Part shown: piece after piece, positions 1 through 6,459 of the stretch
How positions within the stretch are numbered: the first letter of the stretch is position 1
How the letters are laid out: each line of letters begins with the position of its first letter
Assembly (NCBI GenBank): GCA_937967755.1
Contig: CALBTA010000248.1
Coordinates: 1 to 12,184, forward strand
Length of the DNA stretch: 12,184 nt
Reading direction: 5' to 3'
DNA from: an uncultured Planctomycetaceae bacterium
Lineage (GTDB): Bacteria > Planctomycetota > Planctomycetia > Pirellulales > Pirellulaceae
The notes under the pieces: model-generated
The model's input: the letters and a program-made list of their open reading frames with translations, nothing else
What the model was told of the DNA's origin: nothing
The model's database searches: none
Program-made: the position numbers and the translations under genes

Positions 1-637
1 TGCGGCTGGGGGTGAGAACTTTGGGGTCGATCAGTTTAATCGTCACTTCGCCGGCGGTCGGAATGAACTGCCCTTGGGCGTTCCGCGGTTCGATCACGAC
101 CATCACCCCGTCGTCACCCGGCTGGCCGTCGCGATCGTACCCGCCGGTTAGCTGCTTGTTCAACACGATGTGCGTCACGTGCGCGTCGCCAGGCAGCGGC
201 GCTTCACCCAACGCGTGAAACGATGAAGGGCGAACGCCGAGTGGGTTTTGCGGCACGGGATCTCGCGGGACGGAATCGGGCGCTTGCAAGTCGGGCAAGC
301 CGATATCGGGCAGCCCCTCCACGCGGGGCGGTTCAATGGGCGGCGTGTCGTCTTCATCCGGCCGGCTGCCGTCGCCGCTGCGGCGAGAGCTGGCCCCTGC
401 GGATGGATCGTCCGTGCTGCGAACTTCGCGCTGGCCGTCGACCGAAACGGCTTGATGGGCCAGGCGGCACGATTCCAACTCCTGGCATTTCAGTTCGTAC
501 TGTTCTTCCAGAACCCAAATCTGATCTTCCAGCCAACGCGCTTCGGCCTCGAGCAACGCGACCGACGGATCGCTGCGGCAACCGCCGACGGCAGCGCAAG
601 CGAGCAGCATCGCAATAGTGCGAACGGGGGATGACAT
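1..637 (-). CDS. Lipoprotein with N-terminal coiled coil (3' end beyond window)
   Basis: This is an open minus-strand frame of 212 codons with no stop before the left edge, so the C-terminus is missing. It opens with ATG at 635-637, then a short signal sequence ending in the lipobox Val-Gly-Gly-Cys (Cys20), so the mature protein is probably lipid-anchored. Residues about 26-56 are rich in Leu and Glu at heptad-like spacing (LLEAEARWLEDQIWVLEEQY) and should form a coiled coil. I associate this layout with envelope proteins of planctomycetes. Residues about 68-135 are a Pro/Asp/Arg-rich linker. From about 150 the sequence (VTHIVLNKQLTGGYDRDGQP, then alternating beta-type residues) looks like the start of a beta-sandwich domain. 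No Shine-Dalgarno sequence is seen. The gene is divergent from the large SGNH/haem gene at 1014. The molecular function is unknown. Confidence 0.8.
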   Translation of the reverse strand, partial: MSSPVRTIAMLLACAAVGGCRSDPSVALLEAEARWLEDQIWVLEEQYELKCQELESCRLAHQAVSVDGQREVRSTDDPSAGASSRRSGDGSRPDEDDTPPIEPPRVEGLPDIGLPDLQAPDSVPRDPVPQNPLGVRPSSFHALGEAPLPGDAHVTHIVLNKQLTGGYDRDGQPGDDGVMVVIEPRNAQGQFIPTAGEVTIKLIDPKVLTPSR

Positions 638-793
638 GCGAAGATCAGAACGAGTGCGAAGAGAAGAGGGGGAAAGAAATATCGAAATCGGTGACGCAGG
701 GCAAGAGCGGAATCATCACAGCGTCGACTCCCAAGCACCGCCAATGCTATCGAAGCTGGTCAGACCGCGCCGTGATTCTGATTCCCGGCCAAT

Positions 794-845
794 GTAAAAC
801 GGGCACTCTTGCCCGTTGAGGGCCGGGCAAGAGTGCCCGCCTTAC
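794..845. repeat. Nested palindromic element
   Basis: Two 16-base arms, 800-815 and 824-839, are perfect reverse complements across an 8-base spacer. Outside a 2-base mismatch, GTAA at 794-797 pairs again with TTAC at 842-845. Each arm is itself a hairpin, CGGGCA-CTCT-TGCCCG in the left arm and CGGGCA-AGAG-TGCCCG in the right, so the region can fold as one long stem or as two small stem-loops. No T-tract follows on either strand, so it is not a typical Rho-independent terminator. It resembles an interspersed REP-like repeat that I recall from planctomycete intergenic regions. The copy number in this genome cannot be judged from one window. Confidence 0.75.
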
Positions 846-900
846 ACGAAGTGATGCACCGGGACGGACAGCCGACGGTGGTTTTACCCTTGCTTCTGGG

Positions 901-906
901 TACAAT
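901..906 (+). promoter_or_regulatory. Possible -10 element for the SGNH/haem gene
   Basis: TACAAT matches five of the six bases of the sigma-70 -10 consensus and lies about 108 bases before ATG 1014. A convincing -35 is missing: the closest TG-rich hexamer, TGGTTT at 879-884, is a poor match at 16-base spacing. This is a weak call based on the hexamer alone. Confidence 0.25.
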
Positions 907-1013
907 AATCTCACCGTAGCGCGGAAGCCTACCTCTCTCCCGCCCTAATTCCCCACCTGTTTCAATTCCACGCTTGCTCGCAAGCAGTCATAGCAATTCC
1001 CCCAGCCGAGAAC

Positions 1014-4000
1014 ATGATGCTCAAACCCTACCTGATGCCGGTGAAGCACTTCGCATTCCTGTTGATTGTTGGCACCTTTTCTTTCGTGTTGCCGGCGAAC
1101 CCAACCCAAGCTGCCGATGCGTTCGAGTTTCAGAAGAACGACGTTGTCGCCATCTTCGGCAACGGGTTGGCCGACCGGATGCAGCACGACCCTTGGGTGG
1201 AAACAGTCTTGCAGCACCACCTGAAGGGGATGAATGTCAGCTTCCGGAACATGAGTTTCTCGGGCGATATGGTCAACAAGCGGCCGCGGAACCAGGGCTT
1301 CATGAACGATGGCGAGTACCTGCAACACGTCGCGCCGACGGTTGTGTTCGTGATGTACGGGTACAACGAATCGTTCGGCGGCCCCGACAAGGCCGACGCC
1401 CATCGTGCTGAGCTGGTGAAGCTGGTTGAGCGTTACCGGGCATTGCGAAAAGAAAAGGGGAAGGAAGTTCGCTTCGTGTTGTTCAGCCCGATTGCTTTCG
1501 AGAACACGGGCGACCCCAACCTTCCCAAGGGCACAGAGCACAACGCCAACCTGGCCGCCTACACCGACGCTACTCGTAAAGCCGCGGAGGAATCGGGCGA
1601 GACGTTCGTCGATCTGTTCTCGCCGACGTTTCAGTTGTTCCTCTCCAGCAAGAAGCGGTTCACGCTGAACGGCGTTCACTTGAACGCGGATGGTTACCGC
1701 CGGCTCTCGGCGATCATTTCGCGCAGGCTAATCGGAGAGAAGGCCCCCGACCTGAACAGCTTGGGCGACCTCTATGCGGCGATCGAAGAGAAGAATTGGG
1801 TGTGGCACAACCGTTACCGCGCGACCGACGGCAATGATATCTGGGGCGGGCGCAGCGGGCTGCGCTTTGTCGACGGGCAAAGTAACGCTGATGTGTTGAA
1901 GCACGAATTGATCATGCTTGACGTGATGTCCGCCAACCGCGACAAGGCAATTTGGGCGGCCGCGGAAGGAAAGAAGCATACGATCGACGACAGCAATGTG
2001 CCTGCGCCAGTCAAGGTGAAATCGAACGTCGGCGGCGGCAGCAAAAGTTCCAACGCGCAAAAAGAAGGCAGCCTCGATTACCTCTCGCCTGAGGAAAGCC
2101 TGGCGAATATCAAGGTTCCCGAAGGGTTCGAGTTGAACGTCTTCGCTTCGGAGAAAATGTTCCCCGACCTGGCCAACCCCGTGCAGCTTCAGGTCGATTC
2201 CAAGGGCCGCTTGTGGGCGGCAAGTTGGAACACCTACCCGAAGTGGGAACCGCTGAAGGAAATGAACGACAGCCTGATGATCTTCGAAGACACCAACGGC
2301 GATGGCAAAGCCGACCTGCGGAAGATTTTCGCCCACGTTCACAACCCGCTGGGCTTCGAGTTCTGGGGAGGCGGTGTCCTGGTGACTTCCGGTCCCGATT
2401 TGCTGTTTTTGAAAGATACCGACGGCGACGACAAGGCCGACGTGCGATACCCGATTTTGCAAGGGCTGGGCACGTCCGACACGCACCACGCCGCGAACAA
2501 TCTGATCTATGGGCCTGACGGCGGCATCTATTGGCAGAGCGGAATTTTCCTGGTCCACAACCACGAGACACCGTGGAAGCAGAACCTGAACATCGGTGCC
2601 TCGGGCATGTACCGGTTCGACCCGCGGACGTTCGCCATCACCCCGCACGCCGGAAATTCGCCGAACCCGCACGGCACCAGTTTCGACTATTGGGGCTATT
2701 GCTACGCCAACGACGGCACCGGCGGGCGTTCCTATCAGGTGCGGCCCGAAGGCAAGGGATTCAAGATGCACACGCTGCTGAACAAAGAGTTTCGGCCCGT
2801 GGCGGCGGATGAAATTCTTTCGTCCGCGCACTTTCCCGAGGACATGCAGCAAGATTTTCTGATCTGCAACACCATCGGTTTCCTTGGGGTGAAGCAATAC
2901 GACCTCGACCGCGGCGGCGAAGGCAGCGACCGCCCGGTCGGCCACGTGTGGGGCACGCCGGTGAAGGAACTGCTCAACAGCGAAGACCGTAACTTCCGGG
3001 CGACCGACGCCATCGTGGGTGAAGACGGCGCGCTGTACGTCGCCGATTGGCACAACATGATCATCGGTCACATGCAACACAATATTCGCGACCCCAATCG
3101 CGATCACAAGCATGGCCGTATTTTGCGCTTGACCGTCAAGGGCCGACCGCTGCAAAAGCCGGTCAAGATTGACGGGCAACCGATCGAGGCGCTGCTGGAA
3201 AACTTGAAGCACCCGATCAACGGCGTTCGCCACCGAACGCGGGTGGAGTTGAGCGCCCGCGATTCGAAAGAGGTGATTGCCGCGACGCAAAAGTGGATGA
3301 AAGACTTCGACCCGCACGACGAGAAAGAAGCCCACCATCTGCTGGAAGCGTTGTGGATGCACCAGCATCACAACGTCCGCAATGAAGAGTTGCTGAACAA
3401 GCTGTTGGAATCGAATGTTCCGCACTCCGCCTTCGCCGCCAACACGGTGAAGCATTTCTGGCACAACGTCGACGCGACGGGCGCCAGCGGTTTCGAGGCC
3501 CCCGCCGAGATCGAGTTCGTCGAGTTCGATCCGCCCAAGTACCTCAGCGAAGAAGACCAGCAGGCGTACAAGTTGGGCGCGGCGGTTTACCAGCGCGAAT
3601 CGCACTGCGCGACTTGTCACCAAACGCACGGCAAAGGCAACGCCAACGTCTACCCGCCGCTGACGCGCAGCCCGTGGGTGAACGGCAGTGAAGAACGGCT
3701 GATCAAGATGTCGCTGCACGGGTTGTGGGGCGAGATCACCGTAGGCGGAAAAACTTACGGCCCCGCCCGGGGCACGCCGCCGATGACCGCCTTCCGCGAT
3801 CTGTTGGACGACAAAGAGATGGCCGCGGTGCTCACGTTTGTGCGCAATACTTGGGACAATCAGGCATCGCCGATTCGCCCCGAGACGGTCGCCAAGGTCC
3901 GCGCGGAAACCGATGCCCGTACCACCTACTGGACACCAACTGAACTGCTGGCCGACCACCCGTTGGAAGCGGAACTGGTGCTGAAAGACATCGGTATCGA

Positions 4001-4514
4001 TCCTGAAGGCTTCTCGAACGAGAAACTGGAAGACGAACTGCTCAGCGCCGCGCCGGCCGAATTGGCAAAGGTCGCTATGGAGAAGGGTGATCTGGAGCGC
4101 GGAAAGAACCTGTTCTACAAATCCAACGCCGCCTGCTTCGCTTGCCACGATCCCCCGTCCGGCTCGATTCGCCTGGGGCCTGATTTGACGAAGGTCGAAA
4201 AGAAGCTGACGCCGGCCGAACTGGTCGACTCGATCCTTCGCCCGTCCGACATCATCGACAAGTCGTTCGCCCAAGTGAACGTGCTGACGGTCGACGGCAA
4301 ACAGTACACCGGCATTCGGGTGACTGAGGACGACAAGGGCATTGTCATTCGCAATCTCGCCCAGCCCGAGCCGATCACCATCAAGGCCGACGACATCGAC
4401 GAAGTCTTCGAGTCCCGAACGTCGCTAATGCCCGCCAACCTCACCCGGCAACTAAAAAGCCGCGAAGAGTTCAATGACTTGATGCGGTACGTGTTGGAGA
4501 TTCGAAAGCGGTAG
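1014..4514 (+). CDS. Exported SGNH-like / membrane-bound dehydrogenase-like / dihaem cytochrome c protein
   Basis: This 1166-residue protein has a signal peptide ending near residue 33 (Thr-Gln-Ala-Ala-Asp). ATG 1014 is used; ATG 1017 or 1035 would also keep the signal. Residues about 40-240 have an SGNH-hydrolase layout: FGNG at 48-51, YGYNES around Asn118, and NGVH ending at His222. The usual nucleophile Ser is Gly51 and the usual DxxH Asp is Asn219, so classical esterase activity is doubtful. Residues about 365-712 resemble the PVC membrane-bound dehydrogenase domain, a sorbosone-dehydrogenase-like propeller, with Asp-rich Ca-type loops at 426-434 and 468-476. A HEAT-like stretch follows. 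Haem c sites are CATCH at 865-869 and CFACH at 1041-1045, the second in the planctomycete/verrucomicrobial haem-binding domain that ends the protein. A periplasmic role in oxidising sugars or polysaccharide products, with electrons passing through the haems, is likely. The substrate is unknown. Confidence 0.88.
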   Translation: MMLKPYLMPVKHFAFLLIVGTFSFVLPANPTQAADAFEFQKNDVVAIFGNGLADRMQHDPWVETVLQHHLKGMNVSFRNMSFSGDMVNKRPRNQGFMNDGEYLQHVAPTVVFVMYGYNESFGGPDKADAHRAELVKLVERYRALRKEKGKEVRFVLFSPIAFENTGDPNLPKGTEHNANLAAYTDATRKAAEESGETFVDLFSPTFQLFLSSKKRFTLNGVHLNADGYRRLSAIISRRLIGEKAPDLNSLGDLYAAIEEKNWVWHNRYRATDGNDIWGGRSGLRFVDGQSNADVLKHELIMLDVMSANRDKAIWAAAEGKKHTIDDSNVPAPVKVKSNVGGGSKSSNAQKEGSLDYLSPEESLANIKVPEGFELNVFASEKMFPDLANPVQLQVDSKGRLWAASWNTYPKWEPLKEMNDSLMIFEDTNGDGKADLRKIFAHVHNPLGFEFWGGGVLVTSGPDLLFLKDTDGDDKADVRYPILQGLGTSDTHHAANNLIYGPDGGIYWQSGIFLVHNHETPWKQNLNIGASGMYRFDPRTFAITPHAGNSPNPHGTSFDYWGYCYANDGTGGRSYQVRPEGKGFKMHTLLNKEFRPVAADEILSSAHFPEDMQQDFLICNTIGFLGVKQYDLDRGGEGSDRPVGHVWGTPVKELLNSEDRNFRATDAIVGEDGALYVADWHNMIIGHMQHNIRDPNRDHKHGRILRLTVKGRPLQKPVKIDGQPIEALLENLKHPINGVRHRTRVELSARDSKEVIAATQKWMKDFDPHDEKEAHHLLEALWMHQHHNVRNEELLNKLLESNVPHSAFAANTVKHFWHNVDATGASGFEAPAEIEFVEFDPPKYLSEEDQQAYKLGAAVYQRESHCATCHQTHGKGNANVYPPLTRSPWVNGSEERLIKMSLHGLWGEITVGGKTYGPARGTPPMTAFRDLLDDKEMAAVLTFVRNTWDNQASPIRPETVAKVRAETDARTTYWTPTELLADHPLEAELVLKDIGIDPEGFSNEKLEDELLSAAPAELAKVAMEKGDLERGKNLFYKSNAACFACHDPPSGSIRLGPDLTKVEKKLTPAELVDSILRPSDIIDKSFAQVNVLTVDGKQYTGIRVTEDDKGIVIRNLAQPEPITIKADDIDEVFESRTSLMPANLTRQLKSREEFNDLMRYVLEIRKR

Positions 4515-4559
4515 CTTGCCGGCATCCCGTATGGATGAAAAGAGAGTTTCGCTTCGAAT

Positions 4560-4587
4560 TTGATCCGTTGATCGGACGGTGTAGTAT
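4560..4587 (+). promoter_or_regulatory. Possible promoter/operator of the hicA-hicB pair
   Basis: TTGATC (4560-4565), a 16-base spacer and TAGTAT (4582-4587) match the sigma-70 -35 and -10 hexamers at four of six bases each, 45 bases before hicA. The -35 lies in a tandem 8-base direct repeat, TTGATCCG followed by TTGATCGG (4560-4575). The second unit overlaps an interrupted palindrome, TCCG-5-CGGA (4564-4576). Such repeats at a toxin-antitoxin promoter could be the autorepression site, but the binding protein is not evident, because the HicB encoded here is short. Confidence 0.35.
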
Positions 4588-4632
4588 TGGTATGCAGGAT
4601 GGGTTCTTGCAGTCGTTGCCTTCCGAGAAGAC

Positions 4633-4827
4633 ATGCCTAGAAAGGTTCGAGAACTAATTGCTGATTTGGAATCGGCAGGATTCGTCAACCGTGGAGGTAA
4701 GGGGAGCCACTGGAACTTCGAGCACGCCAAAGGGCAGCGGGTGACGCTATCCAGCAAGTTGGGCAGTGACGCGAAACCGTACCAGGAGAAAGAGGTTAAG
4801 CGAAAAATACGCGAGTCGCAGCAATGA
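4633..4827 (+). CDS. hicA: HicA-family mRNA interferase toxin
   Basis: This 64-residue protein has the HicA size and pattern: an N-terminal helix with VRELIADLESAGF, a basic turn, then GGKGSHWNF, the family signature with the presumed catalytic His26 in Gly-Ser-His, and a strand with the conserved Arg-Val-Thr. HicA proteins are small double-stranded-RNA-binding-fold ribonucleases that cleave mRNA and are held inactive by HicB. The start is ATG 4633 after a weak GAGAAG. The stop overlaps the start of hicB by four bases (ATGA), so the two are translationally coupled in the toxin-first order usual for this family. Nothing looks truncated or mutated, so the toxin is probably functional. Confidence 0.87.
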   Translation: MPRKVRELIADLESAGFVNRGGKGSHWNFEHAKGQRVTLSSKLGSDAKPYQEKEVKRKIRESQQ

Positions 4828-5054
4828 AGAAAAGCGCGCAGTATGTAAAACTCGTTGAGTGGTCGGATGAAGATCAGGCCTATGTGGGGCAATGTCCGGG
4901 CATTATTGGTCCTTGTTGCCACGGCGACGACGAAGCGATCGTCTATGCTGAACTCTGCCAGATTGTTGATGAATGGGTTCAATCCATGATCGACGGTGGC
5001 AAGCCGCTCCCGCCGCCCACTGCGGGCACAAATGCTGCTGAAAGAATCGCGTGA
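4824..5054 (+). CDS. hicB: HicB-like antitoxin, short form
   Basis: This 76-residue protein overlaps hicA by four bases. Its first half matches the HicB RNase-H-like fold: a strand YVKLVEWSDEDQAYVGQCPG, then the conserved Cys-Pro-Gly, a His-Gly-Asp turn and a helix with Glu-Leu-Cys-Gln-Ile-Val. HicB binds HicA and blocks its active site. Many HicB proteins are longer and carry a C-terminal helix-turn-helix or ribbon-helix-helix domain that represses the operon. Here the helix is followed only by a Pro-rich tail (PLPPPTAG) and the stop, so a DNA-binding domain appears to be absent. Four Cys residues in so short a protein are also unusual. The gene ends 30 bases before the converging DUF488-like gene. 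Confidence 0.8.
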   Translation: MKKSAQYVKLVEWSDEDQAYVGQCPGIIGPCCHGDDEAIVYAELCQIVDEWVQSMIDGGKPLPPPTAGTNAAERIA

Positions 5055-5084
5055 GCGTCTGATGTTCGCCCGCTCGACACCCCC

Positions 5085-5468
5085 TTACTTTTCTGGCCAA
5101 CAAACTTCCAACTCACCATACCGCTCTTCCATAAATTGCAGAGCCAATACGGTGTGGCAGCGGTCTACGTCGGGGTTGGTTTGTGTGGGGCAATTGCAAC
5201 CGATGTAAACGTCACCTTCGGTAGCTGCGCTGGCCAGTTCGTCGAACGGCGCGCGGTCCTCGGCGAAGCGCTCCTCCAGCGCGCTTAGGTAACTGCGCGA
5301 AAATTCTTCCCACGCCTCTTCCGTGGGATCGGCCAGGTAAGCCGCCACGGCTTCTGCGCTGGGCCTTAGACAGTGGCGGGTATGCTTCCTCGTATCTTTA
5401 CGCAATCCATCGGGCAGCGGATCTTCCGCTGGGCGCTTTCCGCGGTAAATCTTGTACCTTGCGAGCAT
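5085..5468 (-). CDS. DUF488-like protein
   Basis: This 127-residue protein is on the minus strand. The start is taken at ATG 5466-5468, because the next residues (MLARYKIYRGKRP) look like the usual first strand and the frame upstream is low-quality sequence. Residues 52-80 (helical, with WEEFSRSYLSAL) and 86-115 (VYIGCNCPT, then DRCHTVLALQFM) fit the DUF488 pattern, in which a helix with a Trp-x-x-Phe core precedes a strand and an Arg-Cys-His motif. Arg103-Cys104-His105 is that motif. Cys91 and Cys93 form an added Cys-x-Cys pair close to it. The function of DUF488 is not established, so none is assigned. A purine-rich GGAAGAGGA lies rather far upstream (13 bases) as a possible ribosome site. 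The gene converges on hicB and is divergent from the Cys-rich gene. Confidence 0.75.
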   Translation of the reverse strand: MLARYKIYRGKRPAEDPLPDGLRKDTRKHTRHCLRPSAEAVAAYLADPTEEAWEEFSRSYLSALEERFAEDRAPFDELASAATEGDVYIGCNCPTQTNPDVDRCHTVLALQFMEERYGELEVCWPEK

Positions 5469-5547
5469 AGCTCTGCGCCCGTCCTCTTCCGAAAACCGAA
5501 CACCAAAAACCGAAAACCTGCCTGTTCCAATTTTACCACCTCGGGCG

Positions 5548-5575
5548 ATTCTAGCGGCGAACCCCATCGCATCAA
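5548..5575 (-). promoter_or_regulatory. Probable promoter of the DUF488-like gene
   Basis: Read on the minus strand, TTGATG (5570-5575), a 16-base spacer and TAGAAT (5548-5553) match sigma-70 -35 and -10 at four and five of six bases. Transcription would begin near 5541, leaving a leader of about 70 bases before ATG 5468. Confidence 0.4.
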
Positions 5576-5595
5576 ATCCTCCGCATTTCCCACAC

Positions 5596-5611
5596 GTTGC
5601 GTTTACGCAAC
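5596..5611. repeat. Short hairpin GTTGCG-TTTA-CGCAAC
   Basis: A perfect 6-base stem with a 4-base loop. It overlaps the start of the first copy of the direct repeat (5608-5634) and lacks a T-tract, so it is more likely a protein-binding palindrome than a terminator. Confidence 0.45.
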
Positions 5612-5729
5612 ACAGGTGATGCTTTTGGGCAACATTGGGTGTGTAAATTTTCCAAACTTTCCCAGCACGTTGCAAAACGCGTTCTATGTTTCTTTTAGAC
5701 AACACAGGAAGTGTGGGCTTTTGGCAACA
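5608..5729 (+). repeat. Pair of imperfect direct repeats before the Cys-rich gene
   Basis: CAACACAGG followed a few bases later by GCTTTTGG and CAACA occurs at 5608-5634 and again at 5700-5729. Starts are 92 bases apart, and the gap between the two conserved blocks is 5 bases in the first copy and 9 in the second. The copies sit only in the control region, upstream of a strong ribosome site, so a regulatory role is plausible. Confidence 0.45.
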
Positions 5730-5776
5730 ACTGTACTGGATGCCGCCGAACAATCCGTTTTGTTTCACGATTTGTT

Positions 5777-5785
5777 GGAGGAAGT
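5777..5785 (+). promoter_or_regulatory. Strong Shine-Dalgarno sequence of the Cys-rich gene
   Basis: GGAGGAAG lies five to six bases before ATG 5790 and is the clearest ribosome-binding site in the window; most neighbours have weak ones or none. It fixes the start of the Cys-rich gene and suggests high expression. Confidence 0.7.
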
Positions 5786-5789
5786 AGAA

Positions 5790-6206
5790 ATGCGTTTCGC
5801 TTTGACCCTCGTTGCTGCTCTGACCATGTTGGTTGCTTCGACCGCGGTTGCCGGTCACGTCCAAAAGGGCGGTTGCTGCCAAAAGAGCGCTTGCTGCAGC
5901 CCTTGCCAAAAGGTCGGTTGCGGTGGCGCCCTGGCTGGTTCCTGCTGCCAAAAGGCTCCTTGCTGCCAAAAAGCCGCCCCTTGCTGCCAGAAGTCGGCTT
6001 GCGGAAGCTGCTGCCAGAAGGCTGCCGGTTGCTGCCAAAAGCGTTGCGGTAGCTGCTGCCAAAAGGCCGCTGGTTGCTGCCAAAAGAGCCGTTGCTGCAG
6101 CCCTTGCCAAAAGGTTGGCGGTTGCTGCCAAAAGCACGCTGGCCACGGCTGCTGCCAAAAGGCTGGACGCGGTTGCTGCCAAAAGGGCGGTTGCTGCCAG
6201 AAGTAG
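5790..6206 (+). CDS. Secreted Cys-Cys-Gln-Lys repeat protein
   Basis: This 138-residue protein has a clear signal peptide cleaved after Ala21 (Ala-Val-Ala, then Gly-His). The mature 117 residues contain 33 Cys (28 percent), 12 Cys-Cys-Gln-Lys units and 14 Cys-Gln-Lys units. Every Gln and Lys in the mature chain is in a Gln-Lys pair, 15 in all. The spacers are short and made of Gly, Ala, Ser, Pro, His and Arg. No acidic or aromatic residue is present. A 15-residue block is duplicated in tandem (71-85 and 86-100), with silent differences showing selection on the protein. The start is fixed by GGAGGAAG. Possible roles are a disulfide-bonded envelope protein, a metal binder, or a transglutaminase substrate, since the next gene encodes a likely transglutaminase. 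I recognise no named family. Metallothioneins are normally cytoplasmic and lack such pairs. Confidence 0.88.
   Translation: MRFALTLVAALTMLVASTAVAGHVQKGGCCQKSACCSPCQKVGCGGALAGSCCQKAPCCQKAAPCCQKSACGSCCQKAAGCCQKRCGSCCQKAAGCCQKSRCCSPCQKVGGCCQKHAGHGCCQKAGRGCCQKGGCCQK
5891..6115 (+). repeat. Internal duplications in the Cys-rich gene
   Basis: A 24-base block at 5891-5914 recurs exactly at 6092-6115, in the segments coding Cys-Cys-Ser-Pro-Cys-Gln-Lys. Between them, 6000-6044 and 6045-6089 form a 45-base tandem repeat that differs mostly at third codon positions. The basic unit is close to GTTGCTGCCAAAAG. The pattern suggests growth by slippage or unequal recombination. Confidence 0.8.
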
Positions 6207-6230
6207 TTTGATGTTGGAAGCTTGATGTTC

Positions 6231-6253
6231 GCCGGCCGGCATCGCCGACCGGC
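6231..6253. repeat. GC-rich hairpin after the Cys-rich gene
   Basis: GCCGGCCGGC, a 3-base loop and GCCGACCGGC form a 10-base stem with one mismatch. No T-tract follows. It could stabilise the 3' end of the Cys-rich mRNA or be an interspersed repeat. Confidence 0.5.
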
Positions 6254-6288
6254 AACATCGACACCGGGGCGATTGAAACCGCTTTGCC

Positions 6289-6319
6289 CTCACCCTAGCC
6301 CTCTCCCTGAGGGAGAGGG
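6289..6319. repeat. CCCTCTCCC/GGGAGAGGG palindromic repeat
   Basis: A perfect 9-base stem (6299-6307 with 6311-6319) around a TGA loop, preceded by CTCACCCTAG. This motif is a widespread bacterial intergenic repeat whose translation gives the familiar false peptide Pro-Leu-Pro-Glu-Gly-Glu-Gly. It is probably a mobile palindromic element and not a terminator, as no T-run follows. Confidence 0.65.
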
Positions 6320-6363
6320 AACAGCGGCGAAGCACACTTCTCATCGCCCCAACAACACGATTC

Positions 6364-6411
6364 AAGACGAGACGTCTTCGGCATCCTCCGCCCAGGGCGT
6401 CTCGTCTTTTT
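6364..6411 (+). terminator. Rho-independent terminator
   Basis: AAGACGAGACG (6364-6374) pairs perfectly over 11 bases with CGTCTCGTCTT (6398-6408), followed by T to 6411. It ends transcripts of the Cys-rich gene about 200 bases after its stop and makes it likely that the next gene, at 6460, has its own promoter. Confidence 0.8.
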
Positions 6412-6459
6412 GTTTCCCTCCCGATTAGTGTCTTGCTTGATCCATAAGGCTAAATCCCC

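Larger units (their letters stand above)
638..1013. other. Divergent intergenic region
   Basis: These 376 bases separate the minus-strand lipoprotein from the plus-strand SGNH/haem gene, so they should hold both promoters. The first 50 bases are purine-rich on the plus strand. A possible minus-strand promoter is TTGCCC, a 17-base spacer and TATTTC, which is a weak match. On the plus strand TACAAT at 901-906 is a good -10 hexamer, but no clear -35 lies at the right spacing, and there is no Shine-Dalgarno sequence before ATG 1014. The outstanding element is the nested palindrome at 794-845. I see no small gene in this stretch. Confidence 0.6.
5469..5789. other. Divergent intergenic region with direct repeats
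   Basis: These 321 bases lie between the DUF488-like gene (minus) and the Cys-rich gene (plus). Elements seen: two copies of CCGAAAACC at 5489-5497 and 5510-5518; a good minus-strand promoter at 5548-5575; a perfect hairpin at 5596-5611; a pair of imperfect direct repeats at 5608-5634 and 5700-5729; and a strong Shine-Dalgarno sequence just before 5790. The part from 5600 to 5780 is more AT-rich than its surroundings, as expected for the control region of the Cys-rich gene. I could not settle on a plus-strand promoter. No gene is seen here. Confidence 0.55.

Noticed and set aside
631..819. A 62-codon plus-strand frame in the left intergenic region
   Set aside because: It has no ribosome site, no recognisable domain, and ends inside the nested palindrome.
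794..845. The nested palindrome as a Rho-independent terminator
   Set aside because: No T-tract on either strand, and no gene on either strand ends just before it.
1728..4274. An 848-codon minus-strand frame opposite the SGNH/haem gene
   Set aside because: It is antisense to a gene with clear signal peptide, propeller and CxxCH motifs. The frame is rich in Arg, Val and Gln runs as expected from the reverse of high-GC coding sequence, and shows no domain.
5373..5789. N-terminal extension of the Cys-rich protein to 277 residues
   Set aside because: ATG 5790 has a strong Shine-Dalgarno sequence and is followed at once by a signal peptide; the extension is antisense to the DUF488-like gene in part.
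5860..6200. A CRISPR-like or tandem-repeat array
   Set aside because: The repeats are short, keep the triplet frame, and encode a protein with signal peptide and ribosome site; spacers are not unique sequences of constant length.
5085..6365. Extending the DUF488-like gene upstream to 426 codons
   Set aside because: The extension is the antisense of the Cys-rich repeat gene and of an intergenic region; the family-like sequence begins only at ATG 5468, and a good promoter lies within the extension.
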